Source: Thamnaconus septentrionalis (Eukaryota > Chordata > Actinopteri > Tetraodontiformes > Monacanthidae). Taken from it: 64,000 bases of DNA. Positions 1 through 11,525 of the stretch are shown here, one piece after another. The first letter of the stretch is position 1. Each line of letters opens with the position of its first letter. The notes under the pieces were generated by a model, which was not told the origin of the DNA, searched no databases, and worked only from the letters and a program-made list of their open reading frames with translations. A program made the position numbers and the translations under genes. Location: the NCBI GenBank assembly GCA_009823395.1, contig CM020513.1:2225501-2289500 (forward strand). Reading direction: 5' to 3'.

Positions 1-1784
1 ATTATGCTGTTTTCCAGAGCTCTTTTTTGGAAGATTAATCCTGTGATGCTGCTCCATGAGAATCTGGGATGAAAAATAAAGAGCATGGCATAATATGAGA
101 GCTTTAGTTTGAGTTCGATTTTGTTAGCAGAACATTGCACGGTGTTTTCTCGGCGGTCTCGGCTGCAGCGCTCTCAACCTCGCACGCGGGGCAAGAATCG
201 AATCAGACTCCAATCGGTTTAACCACCCACGGCTACTCCCTTATTTCCCGTGCTGCCATCCGTCTTGTGGAGCGCGGCTACTCTAGGGCTAACGTCCTTA
301 AACGTGTCCCAAGTCTGGAGTCTTATTTCTGTGGCCGCTGCTTCCATTCCTTCCAGCTCTCAGCGCTGGTCACTGTTTGTGCGTCCTTGGCGTGATTGAC
401 GAGCAGCCGAGGGAGGATGGGGGAGGACATGAGACCTGGCAGAGCGGCTCCGTCCTTGGAAGGCCTCACGTCAGATTTGGGCCTGAGGAGCCGAGTGGCT
501 GAGCGACCACCAGTCTGCCTGGCCCGACTCTTCAAGGTCTCTCTCTCGCTCTCTCTCTTTGCTTGAGTGCTCAATTAACGACTGAGAGCCTCGCTGACCG
601 ACTACCAGTAAGTCTGACTGTTTCATTTAAAGGACATGGGAGTGGTGAGGGGGGCTGGTACACTATGACGTTAAGCACTGACTTCGATGAAACACACACA
701 CACACACACACACACAAGCAGGCACACAAAGGGGGCTTGTCATTTAAACCGCAGGGCTTTTTTCCCTGTGAATTAATCCTCTGTGGCAGAGCAGATTCTT
801 CACTCACGAGCGTCCTTGATTTCACTGACTGCAGAGATCGGCTCCCACAAGTGGGGAACACCTGCCGCCACTGTAAGAGGGAAGTGTCAAAAGGTGACCT
901 AATATCTGTCGCATGTTGGCAGACTGTTCTTTTTGTCTTATCAGAAATTAGGTCCAGTTTTCTCTCTGGATGCTTGGCATTGCAACAGTGACCAGCAGAG
1001 CAGAATTTGCATCTGCTCACAATAGTGGCAATCAACTACAGACCATGAATCGAGCGATTTTGACAATCCAGGAAAAATGACAGAAATGTCTGGTGAACGC
1101 TGGGCTTCTTCATGTCATGTCACGCCTGGTGTTATTGAGTCCCGTTTGATCGTCAGCCAAAAAAAAACAAACTTTACCATTTCAGACAATCCAATGAGCC
1201 CTCATAAGTGAAAACTATTTCACTGACTGACACTCATGCTGACTCTCCTCCCGCTCTGCTTTTAGACCTGCCATCCAAAAATGTCCCATGTCCACAAGAA
1301 GCATCGCAAAACATTTTTTTGGCTCCCAGGACGCAGCAGAAACCTGCCGATTCGAAAGCAGTGTGACGGTTCCAGCGGTCACACACTGGTAAAAATTTCC
1401 TATTTGGGTCGTTGTTTGTGCTGACAGGCTCGCTCGATGTCACAGTAATCCCTGTCTTCTGTTTGGTATTAAAAAAAAAAAAAGTCCCTGCCTTGAAAGA
1501 ATAGCGCGGATCAGCACTTTAGCCCCGCATTTCCTGCTCTCTATGCGGCCGTCACAATGCCATTTAAAGCCAGCCCGCTCCTTTCCCCTTCCAGTATGTA
1601 CTCATTATGGAGTGGCCGGTGAAAAAGGCCCACACAGCGCTGGGCAGCGCGATCCCGGTGTGCCTTTCACATGGTAAACAGTTTCGGATGGGCCCGCCAT
1701 TGTGCGCTGCCATAATACAGCGTCTGCTTTATGGCATGGAAAAAATGCATTGTCACCAGTGAAAGAGCCATTGAAGGAGAGCCA
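1..1784. other. Left end of the window, no gene recognised
   Basis: No coding exon that I can support on either strand. A perfect (CA)n tract is at 692-716, and short A-runs are at 1159-1166 and 1470-1482. The rest is unique-looking sequence. Confidence 0.6.
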
Positions 1785-1790
1785 GCGCTG

Positions 1791-1828
1791 CTCCTCTCTG
1801 CTGCTGCTGTTGCTGCTGCTGCTCCTCT

Positions 1829-1868
<40 letters not shown>

Positions 1869-1869
1869 A
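1791..1869. repeat. CTG repeat with a 31-bp tandem duplication
   Basis: The unit ctcctctctgctgctgctgt plus ctg repeats occurs at 1791 and again at 1822, and then runs into eight CTG units ending in the palindromic ctgcag. CAG/CTG tracts open long spurious frames on both strands here. Confidence 0.85.
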
Positions 1870-2223
1870 GAGGCTCTGACCACGACTCAGGCTGCACGGC
1901 CGTGGTCAAATGACCCCTGGCCGGCTCTGACACTGAGTCAGGGGGGTGGGGGATGGGGGGATCAAACATATAGGTGCTTGAAACAAGAGCCGGAGGTGCG
2001 TCGTTGCTGTCTGAGGACAGAGGCCTCTGCAGGCTCGCAGCACCGCAGAACTTCAGCGGGACTCTCAATACAGTCCACTGAGGCTTTGTGTCCCTATCGC
2101 GGCGCTACACAATGCTGCAGCGAGCGCTGGAGCTGGGCCAGGTGGGAACCAGACACTGCAGACGGAGACAGGAGATGCCCCACATCCCTGCGCTCGCTAT
2201 TAAACATTTAGAGCTGCACTCAC

Positions 2224-2226
2224 GGC

Positions 2227-2259
<33 letters not shown>

Positions 2260-2263
2260 AGCA
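2224..2263. repeat. Second CTG repeat
   Basis: About 12 CTG units with one TTG interruption, ending ctgcagcagg, 350 bases from the first CTG tract. Confidence 0.9.
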
Positions 2264-2811
2264 GGAGGAGCTGAAGTGAGAAAAGCATGTCAGCGTCACC
2301 AGAAAGTGTCCGGCGGTGCTGCCATAAATCATCCCCAACACAAAGAACAGCGCTCTGAGAGGTTTTGGATTGGTTTGGTTTGAGATTTTTTTTTTTTTTG
2401 AGAGTGAAGTATGTAAAAAGAGGTGAAGGAGGGAGCAGGAGGAGCTGCGGCGGAATGGAAGGCGATTAAATTCACCTGCAGGGTTAATGAGATGTTATCG
2501 AGCGTTGTATTTTAGTGCCGCGTATTTACCGGCTGATTAGTGTTGTCATAGCGATGTGTGAGTGTGTGTTTGAGGTCGTGCAAAATGTCTGACTAATATA
2601 GAACCATCTCCGATCAGTTCTGCCGTCGGCGCCAAGACAACGGCGCAACTAGAAAATCCTTTCACAAATGAAAAACCCACAAGGGCAAGATGGTGGGATA
2701 ACAAATACACGACTATGCAAGCCGACAATTTATTTTCGTCTATTTCTCAGACACTCTGGGACAAAGCCGGGCTAATTCAAGGATCTAGTTTGGAGGGGAA
2801 ACATCCAGGCT

Positions 2812-3525
2812 GCGCTGGTCCGATAATGCACAACATCTGCCGACGGTGTTGTTGAGTGTCGGATAGCGGGGGAAAAAATGTATATTCATAAAAAACGTGC
2901 GCACATGTAATGAAGGGTGGCACGTCTCCTCCTCGGGCTGCAGGACGGCGGCGGAGGAAGCATTTGGAACGAAGTCAATTAAAAGTTGAAACAAAAACGC
3001 TGCATGCCAATGAGGCGGCCAGGGGGGAGGGAGGCGCAGCAACGCTAAAGTAAAACGAACAGCACTGCAGGGCTGGTTTTTATTAACATGCTTTTTTTTT
3101 TAATCTGTTATCAAACTAATTTCCACCTAGGGGCCACATCCGCAAGATTGTTCCTCCGAGAGGTTGTAGCTGCAAGACAGCAACTGTGATCACGGCCTAA
3201 CATTTTGAAAAACAGCAGTCGGATTTTTATGTATTCCAGTCTCCAGTAATGTAGAAATATAGATTTAGATTTGGAAATGTGTGTAAGCACATAGTTCTGT
3301 GTTAAATCCCTTCTCATTTATCAGATTAACAAAGATGCATCGCTCCATCAACCCAAAATCAGACATTTCAAGCTAATGTGAGAAAAAAAATATCTTAAAT
3401 ATATATCTCAGCCCATTTATTTACCGGAATCACACTCAAAGCAACATTTTGAACTCTTTGCCTTCCATTAAAAAGTTTACAGCGGAGCAACAGATTTTCC
3501 CAGCTCACTTCCTTTCAACAAACTC
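2812..3525 (+). repeat. Diverged tandem duplication, copy A
   Basis: Noncoding block that matches copy B (5478-7795) in the same order and orientation. Shared runs include cgtctcctcctcgggct (2923-2939), ggcggcggaggaagc, gcatcgctccatcaa and aacagattttcccagct. Matching segments are 2812-3060, 3187-3390 and 3405-3525. Gaps and substitutions show it is old. Confidence 0.8.
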
Positions 3526-5477
3526 CCATTTTTGGCCACTTTTAGCATCACAATATGCAAATATGTTGCAGGCGGTCCGAATTCCCAGAGGGCAGCAGTG
3601 CTGAATGGGAGGGGTTAGGCATGCCATTGTCCAGTGTTATGTAAAAGAGCCACTTTTCGAGTGTTTTGCCGCGTGTGAAGTGCTAAAAAGGGAACGTCAA
3701 TCAAAGTCAAGTGCGATGACGAGACGTCCGGAGCGACGTTTTCACCCTACACCGACTCCATTATGCATCAATTTCACACAAAACCAGTCACGGGGATAAA
3801 AATAGGAGCCTTCATAGGTAAATATGCAGCCCCGCACCTCCCACCCCAACCCACCCCATCAGCGAGGTGCATTAGATCAGCAGAGGCCTGGTTTTAAGTC
3901 TCTTCTCTTCACTCTATAAAACAGCCAATAGGAGGGGATTAATTCAACAGGGCCGTCAAGGACGCGGCGCTGTCAGCGCACTGCCAGCGCACTGCCTCCG
4001 CTGAAGAAAAAGAAAGAATTAATATCCAAAGTCCCATTTCGGCAGAATTGCAGTTCAGATAAACAGAGTGAGTGGAACGAATCTGGTGGGTTTTTGTTTT
4101 GTTTTGTTTTTTGTTCGATTTTTTTTCTGTTCTGGAGCCAACAGAGTAAATTCAGCACTGCGTTTTTTTATATGCTGGAGCCGGAAAAACAGCTCCAACA
4201 AAGAGTCGAAATCAAAATCCTGGGAGAAGCCAAGAGTGGCCGACGAGCAACTTCTTGTTTTATTTTTCTTTCTAATCTTTTGTAGTGCTGCGCAGAATAA
4301 GCTATTGTCCAAGTGGAGAGTCGGCCGTGCAGCTTAAACACTCGACTCTGCTGCTCAAGTGGGGAAACAAGCCGGTTGTGTCTGCTGCGGCGTCCTGCAG
4401 GTGTATTATTGTCTCCACGGCAAGAGTCGTATTTCAGGACCGCATCCTGTTGATGGAAGGTAGGGGGAGGGGGGCGGGGCTGGTCACCATCGCCCGACCT
4501 CACCCTGACCCCCCGCGGCGACCCCACCACCACCGCCACCCCTCCTCGCTCCTTCCTTCAAGCAAACACCTGATCAATAGCCTCCTCCCACCTTGACCCC
4601 CTCCCCAAAAAAGCACACTCCTTCAGGGGCTGTTTTCAGAACTGTGGCTACAGTACATGCATACCCCCGCCCAACCACCCCACGCCCTCAAATGCTCAAC
4701 ATGAGCTCTTAAAACAGAAGAGGTGAAAGTGAGTGAAAAGCAAAGATTAAGAACATCGCAACCCGCCCACGTCTTCAAGAGGAGACAAAAGGCCAGACAG
4801 ACGCTGCCGAGAGGGCTTCACTTTGCCTCCAACAGCGGATTTGGGGGAGGTGGGTGGGAGGATTGGGGGGGGGTTGTGTTCTCTCTGCTCTGATCTTTTT
4901 GTCATACACGCACACACAACCCTAATGTGACTTCAAAGCACATTGCCCAATGCGAGACGGAACGTGCATTAAATCTGATTTTTTTTATTCCGTAATTTAT
5001 AGAACTACAAATCATTATCTCCCCAAAAACAGACAGTCGTCAGCTGTGCAGCTGCATCTCCTGCCATGACGGCAACATAAAGTCCAATTTGTCGAATTGT
5101 CAAACTTCGCGATAGAAGCCGCAGCCGCCGAGGATGACGACACGGAGTTTAAACCTGCGCTGGCCTCAGGAGCCCCACTTGCCCTGGAAGACTCGGTTTG
5201 CAATGGTTTTTCATCATCAACCCGTCTGACACACACCCTTTCCTCGCCTCGCCTCCCCTCCTCACCCACCTACCCACCCACCCACCCAGTCTTCCTCTGA
5301 GCCCTCCATCCTGATGCGTGGCTCTAGTTATCACTGTCTCCCAGGGTTGGGTTTTGGGTGCAGGGCCAGGATAATCCTGGAGCGTCTGACTCGGGACGCC
5401 TCAGGCTTAATTTGATTTTTTTTTTTCCCCTGCCCGTGAAGAATCCAATTGATGCGACCCCGATGTTAGTTCCCCGA
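3526..5477. other. Noncoding interval between the duplicated blocks
   Basis: No gene seen. It includes a G/C-rich patch at 4440-4560 with a long C-rich run, a homopolymer T area near 4098-4127 and a CACCC-type run at 5265-5290. Confidence 0.55.
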
Positions 5478-5662
5478 CGCTGGTCCGATTAGGCACGACA
5501 TCAATGAACGATGTTGTTCAATGTTAAAAGGGGGTGGGGGGTATTTTTAGATTCATAAAAACATGGTGGCGTCTCCTCCTCGGGCTTCAGGAAGGCGGCG
5601 GAGGAAGCGTTTAGAGTGAAGTCGATGAACAGAAAATACAGCGTGCCAATGAGATGGTTGAG

Positions 5663-5665
<3 letters not shown>

Positions 5666-5716
<51 letters not shown>
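5666..5716. repeat. (GT)n microsatellite
   Basis: Twenty-five perfect GT units inside duplication copy B; absent from copy A. Confidence 0.95.
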
Positions 5717-5717
<1 letters not shown>

Positions 5718-6136
5718 CGGGGGCAGTGTAGCAACACTTAAAATAAACAACACTGCAGATCTAGTTTTTATGGACAGATGAGCCGCATGAATAAGATGGC
5801 TGCCCGGAAACATGTGATGACTCTTTAACATCTTGAAAAACAGCTGTCAATGACACTGTTATTTATTCCACTTGTCACTGAATGTGTGCATAAATTTAAG
5901 TTCTGTTATTATAAATCCCTTTTCATTCATCAGGTTTGCAAAGCTGCATCGCTCCATCAATCAAACTTTTCAAACTAATATCAGACAAAAAGAATATCAT
6001 GAAACAACAAAATAAGTTCTGCACTCGACTTTGTTCAAAACTTTGACCTATTTTTCTTCATTCTGCAACAGCTTTTCTTATCCTGGACGTTTTGACATTG
6101 TATGGGGGAATCAATGTGGAAAGGTTTACCCCACAT

Positions 6137-7538
6137 ATGCAGTAGGGTTCAGGAAGCAAAAGACCCCCTTACATTTTTCACGCTGTCATATTGCAGCCAT
6201 TTGCTAAAATCAATTAATTTCATTTTTTCCCTCATCCAAGCATGCAGCACCTAATACTGTCAGAAAAACACAGACTTGTAGAATTCTTGCAGATGTATTA
6301 CAAAATAAACACTGAAATAGCACATGGCCATAAGTATTAAGTATTCAATATCGAGTAGAAGCACTTTTTTGAGCCAATACAGCCATGAGTCTTCTTGGGA
6401 ATGATCCAACAGGTTTTTCACACCTGGATTTGAGGATAGTTTGCCATCTGCAAGGAGGATCCTTGCAGATCCTCTCCAGTTCTGTCAGGTTGGATGGTGA
6501 ATGAATTTTTTATCCAGGATGTCAGTGTACTTGGCCGCATTCATCTTTCCTTAAATTGCAACCGGTTGTCCTGCCCCTGCAGCTGAAAAACACCCTGACA
6601 GCATGATGCTGCCACCACCATGCTTCACTGTAGGGATGGTATTAGGCAGGTGATGAGCAGTGCCAGGTGTTCTCCACACATACTGTTTTGAATTAGACCA
6701 AAAAGTTTGGTTTTGGTCTCATCAGACCAGAGAATTTCATTTCTCAGAGTCTTCAGGTGTTTTTGTTTTTGTTGCAAACTCGATGCGGGTTTTCATGCGT
6801 TTTGCACTGAGGAGAGGCTTCCGACGGGCCACTCTGCCATAAAGCCCTGACTGGTGGAGGGCTGCAGTGATGGTTGTCTTTCTAGTCTTTGTGCCATCTC
6901 CACGCTGCATCTCTGGAGCTCAGCCAGAGTGATCTTTGGGTTCCTCTTTATCTCTCTCACCAAGGATCTTCTCCCCGAGATGGTCAGTTTGGCCAGACGG
7001 CCGGTTTGAGGAAGAGTCCCGGTCGTCCCAAACTTCTTCCATCTAAGGACTATGGAGGCCACTGTGCTCTTAGGAACCTTAAGGGCAACTGAATTTTTTG
7101 TAGCCTTGGCCAGATCTGTGCTTTGCCACAATTCTGTCTCTCAGCTCTTCAGTCAGCTCCTTCGACCTCATGATTCTCATTTGCTCTGAGTTTACACTGT
7201 GAGCTGTAAGGTCTTATTGACAGGTGCGTGTTTTTACCAACAAAGTCCATCAATATAAATAAGCACAGCTGGACTCCAATGAAGGTTTAGGCCCATCTCA
7301 AGGATGATCAGAAGAATTGGAGTTAAATATACTAGTGTCACAGCAAACGGCCATGTGATATCTCAGTGTTTGTTCTGTAATAAAACATTTCTACAAGTCT
7401 GCGTTTTTCTGACAATATTGGGTGCCGTGTGTGCACGAACAAGGAAAAAAAATGAAATTAATTGAATTTCGCAATTGGCTGCACTATGACAGAGTGAAAA
7501 TTTTTAAGGGGGCCTGAATACTTTACAAACCCACTGTA
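6137..7538 (-). mobile_element. Tc1-like (Tc1/mariner) DNA transposon, internally deleted and degenerate
   Basis: Both ends carry long inverted repeats of about 200 bp. The left starts atgcagtagggttcagg and the right, reversed, starts tacagtgggtttgtaaag. Both continue through gtcagaaaaacncagacttg and end near cacatggcc. Minus-strand remnants of the transposase N-terminal paired-like domain are clear at 7100-6900: VPKSTVASIVLRWKKFGTTG and GRRSLVREIKRNPKITLAELQ. Near 6500 the sequence jumps from tctgtcaggttggatggtga to atgaattttttatccaggat, so a few hundred bases that fish Tc1 elements normally have are gone. No intact transposase frame remains. Flanking TA dinucleotides fit the family. Confidence 0.88.
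6793..7131 (-). pseudogene. Tc1-like transposase fragment (DNA-binding region)
   Basis: About 75 recognisable residues of the N-terminal helix-turn-helix region, then frame breaks. It contains PKSTVASI and KFGTTGTLPQTGR, typical of fish Tc1 transposases. The catalytic DDE part is largely lost. It is not a host gene. Confidence 0.85.
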
Positions 7539-7795
7539 TCATGGGAGTTGTACTTACATGTCGACTTAACAGCAGCATAGACTTTAATTTGAAGACAGTC
7601 ATGCATCTTTTATTTTGAAGACAGCCTATCGCCTTTTAAGTCACGTGTTACTCTCAGTTGTACTTTAGATAATGTAGCAATAGTCCATTTATTCACTGAA
7701 ATCACACTCAAAACACATTTTAAACTCTTTGCCTTACATTAAAAAATAAACAACAGTTTAGAGGGGAGAACAGATTTTCCCAGCTTGCTTCCTTT

Positions 7796-10700
7796 CAACC
7801 ATCACTGGCAGTAAACAGGAAACCAACCTACTGTGTGCGTACTCCACAGTTTATTTGTTATGAAAACAAATATATATGAAGCCTTACGTCTGCAACCGTT
7901 TTGTGTTTTTGATGGTCTGTCGCTTTCCGTCAACACTTGAATCTACAATGCTATGCAAAAAGGTTCTTTTTTAAAACCCCTGACACAAATCCAATACCGC
8001 AGACACAACACCGAGCGGTGAATGTGAGAGAGAAGTCAGAGAAAAGGAAATGCGAGAAACACAGTGGCAGAGATCAGTGCATAATCTGCTCCCAGGGCAG
8101 CGACTGCTCTTTATTTAAATCTCATGCCTACGAGCCGAGATTATAAAACAGCTCTTAATAATTCCATAAGCGGCGTAGATGGCACGATCTCAAAGTGCAA
8201 TTGCAATTTTAATTATCGCCCAATCGGGGACAATTGAGCTTTTAGCGGAGGCGGTAGTTGGAACCGGAGAATGTTAAAAATAAAAAAGCTCACTTTTGAA
8301 AGTGGGTTGAATTCAGACAGTCAGACAGAGACGCTGTGAAACCTTGGACAGTGACCCTCCTGGTGCCGCCCCCGTTAACAAGTTCATCTTTTATTCTGCA
8401 CCAAACACGTCTCATGAAAAGCAGTGGGAGGCATCTAAAGAGTGGCCCCCCTTGACTTTCCGCCGAGCTTTTCAAACACCTCTGAAATCTCAAGACGCCG
8501 TCTTCAAAATACGTCCGGCTGTGTAAACTCCACCTCGCTGACATGCACCGAGAACCAGGGACGAGTGAATGCGTCACATTTTCCTCCCCGTGCCGAGTGG
8601 AGGGAGGCGCTCTCTCTGCTCTCCGCGACCTCCTTTGAGTGACAGCGCGGCGGCGCTCACACAGAGAGACGTGGTCATTGTGCCTCCTCGTCCCCGAGAG
8701 GCCCGAAAACCAGCCAACCTTGAAGACCCGGGCGTTAGGTCGACCTCGGACCGTTCCTTTTCAAGCCGCGCCAGAAGAACAGCGGTTAAAACCAATATAA
8801 GGAGCTCCATTCACTCAGGATTCACTCAGGCTCAGGGTGGAGAATGGCGCGATTGTGTGATAAAACATAAAAGAGCTGCTGGAAAACCTCAACAAACCAA
8901 GAAAAAAAATCTTCATATTTTCTTCTTCACGTGAGGTTCTGAACTCCAAGGCACACTGACCCAAGTCCCACTGACAGGAAGTGAGACACACTGGACCCTT
9001 GACGAGGTTATCAAGCTGAGATCCAGAGGGATGAAGTCGCCAGTTGTCCATCGTCACAGCCCACGGTCAGGAATTATCTTTGGGACAATCACATTCCTTC
9101 AGCTCTCGGAGACGCTGAGCACCAGATCAGACTGACGGCTCTCCCGTTGCTCCTGTTTGATCCTAAATTCTATTGGCACGTCCAGCTCAGCCGGGGGTGT
9201 GACATTTAGGTTGGCTTGGTAAAAAATAAACAAACAAACAAAAAAGAACAGACTTGCGGGTGGTTTTGTTGTCAAGGCTAAATCTGAAGAGTTATTGTTC
9301 TTGAAGAACCAGGCTGAATAAATTCACGTGTGAATAATAAATAAAAGGGTTCTTATTCATCTGCAGGTCGAATTTAATTGACCTGGAGCTGTTATTTGTG
9401 TGAATTTCTAGACCCACAAGTAATGATTATTTTTCTATATTAATGTGAATGGCTAATCCTTCTTATCGTGCAAATTTGTGAAAGAAAACCAAAACGTAGT
9501 TCTTGTTGGAGCAAGAGAAGAAAATCTACCAGTTTTTGTCCATCCACCCTACTTAAATTTAATAGACAACACACATATATAACATATGTTTGGAAAAATG
9601 AGTTTAACACTGGCTTTCTTTCAGGGACAAGGGGACTCACTTTTCAGTAGCTCTGCTGTTTTCTGTCTTTCTGTTCACTGACACTGTAGCTGAGGCAGGA
9701 AAAGGCAGAGTCACCTATTGTTTTGGCTAAAACGCTGGATGATCTTTGTTGCATCACCAATAACGACCTATTTGGAGCCGTTTCCACATGTGATCCCCTG
9801 ACGGCTCAGCTGATTGGAGGACAGGCCGGAGATTTTGTCCGAGAGTGGCGAGAAAATGTATGATTCTGATGGATTTCCTGACCTCAATCCTCCCTAATCA
9901 TTCGTCAGAGGGCCCCTGACTAAGATTATCTGGCATAGATTATATTTTTTACCACAACATGTGGCACTGGGACAATAACAAAACAAGCTAGCAGAGTTCC
10001 ACTGTGTGATGTGCTTTTGAACAAGACATGCATATTTATCTTCAGCTGAATGGAGGAATCTCACATCTTCTCTCGGATTTGTTTACCATCCGACTCCTTT
10101 GTCTTCACCCTGGGGAGAATCTTTTTTCCCAGGATTCCTGCGGCAGTGTTTTGGGGGGTGGAGGGATTTTAAGGGATAAAAAAAGAGGGAAAGAAAAGCC
10201 CATTGGTCTCAGCGCTGCAGAATCACCATCCAGCGCCAAGCTGTCACCCCACTTGGATTAAGGTCCCCTCAGTGATGGTGGCTGCCGGGCTGCGAGCACG
10301 CCGGCTCACCCTGGGACTGAGATGTGGGCGGGGCCAAGGGGGTGGAGCAGAGGGCGGGGGTATTAGAAGACCCCAGGGTCTGAATAAGACCTAAAAGGTC
10401 ATGGAGCTTCCTGAACCATGGCGAAGCCACTTTGTGCTCCGTGCCGACTTCATCCAGGAGCCGACAGCCGAGGATCCGCCTCCACCCCCGTGGATTCGGC
10501 CGCTGCTGCATCATGTGGAGCGGCAATGGAGATAATCCACGGCACGACGCGGCGCTTATCTCTTACTCAGGACTGGTAAGTGCAGTGCGGAAGGATACGA
10601 TACAGGAGCGGCGGCGGAGTGCTTTCTGCTGAGCCATTAAACGCCACTAGTTGGCCTCGGTCCTGGTGCCAGCGCAGACTGGGACGTGCCGCCACGTCCA

Positions 10701-11024
10701 GCTTCCCTGAAGCCCTGATGCAGATCAGAGGGGAAGAGGAAGGAAAGGAAGCGCTCCAGCGCACAATCCTCTGTGAATTTTCAACAGGCTCAAATAGCGC
10801 AAACGCCGAATTCTACTCCCGGGTTACTTCAGCCCACAGAGAAGCGGCGCAGTTGTGTCACTTCCTATTATGCTGCTGTGACTTCCACAATGCATCAGCC
10901 AATCAGAATGAGCCGAGACGCGGCTCGTACAATGCCGTGCTGTCAACAATGGGAATAAAGAGTTTACGCAGGTGGAGGGTTGCAGTGATAGCTGTCTACA
11001 CAGTAATACACAGCAGAAATATTT
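7796..11024. other. Noncoding interval, no gene recognised
   Basis: Unique-looking sequence with a modestly CpG-rich stretch at 8570-8770. Open frames here have no family resemblance and no convincing splice structure. Confidence 0.5.
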
Positions 11025-11032
11025 ATTATGAA

Positions 11033-11517
11033 CAGTGTTGTTGGGATTACGCCATAAAGGTAATCCAACTACTGATTACTCCTTTGAAAAGGAATCAATT
11101 ACTTCTTTAACTACTTTGTTTCATAAGTAATCAATTACTAATTACTAATTACTTTGTTTAAAAAAAGTTGAGAACGTCTTGTTTCCTTTTGCTGTTTTTT
11201 CTGCCGCCATGTTTGTTTTGGTGCGTCGTCGCATATCAATGACTTTGCATGCACGGCTGCATCATCAATCTGAAACATCATTGTTTTCGGTTGTTTTTCT
11301 AAATTTTAGACATTTTGTGGATAATAACACATTTTTAGCTTGCAAAAAATTTCAGAAAAGTAATGGAATTGTTACTTTGTAAAGTAATTATGATATAATT
11401 ACAAGTTTTGCCAGAGTAATCCCGTTACATTACTCTGTTGCTGAAAAAAAAAAGAAAAAAAAAAGTAGTTTGATTACAGTAGTGGATTACTGAGTAACAG
11501 ATTACTGGCCAACACTG
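11033..11517. mobile_element. hAT-type MITE (non-autonomous), 485 bp
   Basis: The left end cagtgttgttgggattacg and the reversed right end cagtgttggccagtaatc are imperfect terminal inverted repeats. The interior is rich in gtaatc/gattac words and has no coding capacity. Flanking octamers attatgaa (11025-11032) and gttgtgaa (11518-11525) agree at 6 of 8 positions, and both differences are A/G. This fits the 8-bp target duplication of hAT elements after transition decay. Confidence 0.8.
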
Positions 11518-11525
11518 GTTGTGAA

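Larger units (their letters stand above)
5478..7795 (+). repeat. Diverged tandem duplication, copy B, interrupted by a Tc1-like element
   Basis: Segments 5478-5775, 5818-6003 and 7677-7795 are collinear with copy A. A (GT)n run (5666-5716) and the Tc1-like element (about 6137-7538) are insertions private to this copy. The transposon insertion must therefore be younger than the duplication. Confidence 0.8.

Noticed and set aside
1605..2279. Frames with poly-Gln, poly-Ala, poly-Leu or poly-Cys
   Set aside because: All arise from CTG/CAG tracts read in different frames. The flanking residues show no conserved domain.
3530..3539. CArG-like CCATTTTTGG next to duplication copy A
   Set aside because: No nearby gene, and a match of this kind is expected by chance several times in the window.
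6793..7131. A host gene with a helix-turn-helix domain
   Set aside because: The domain is the Tc1 transposase N-terminus inside long terminal inverted repeats, and the frame is broken.
10580..11110. 176-codon open frame on the plus strand
   Set aside because: It runs into the hAT MITE, has no recognisable domain and no credible start context, and is of chance length in GC-rich DNA.
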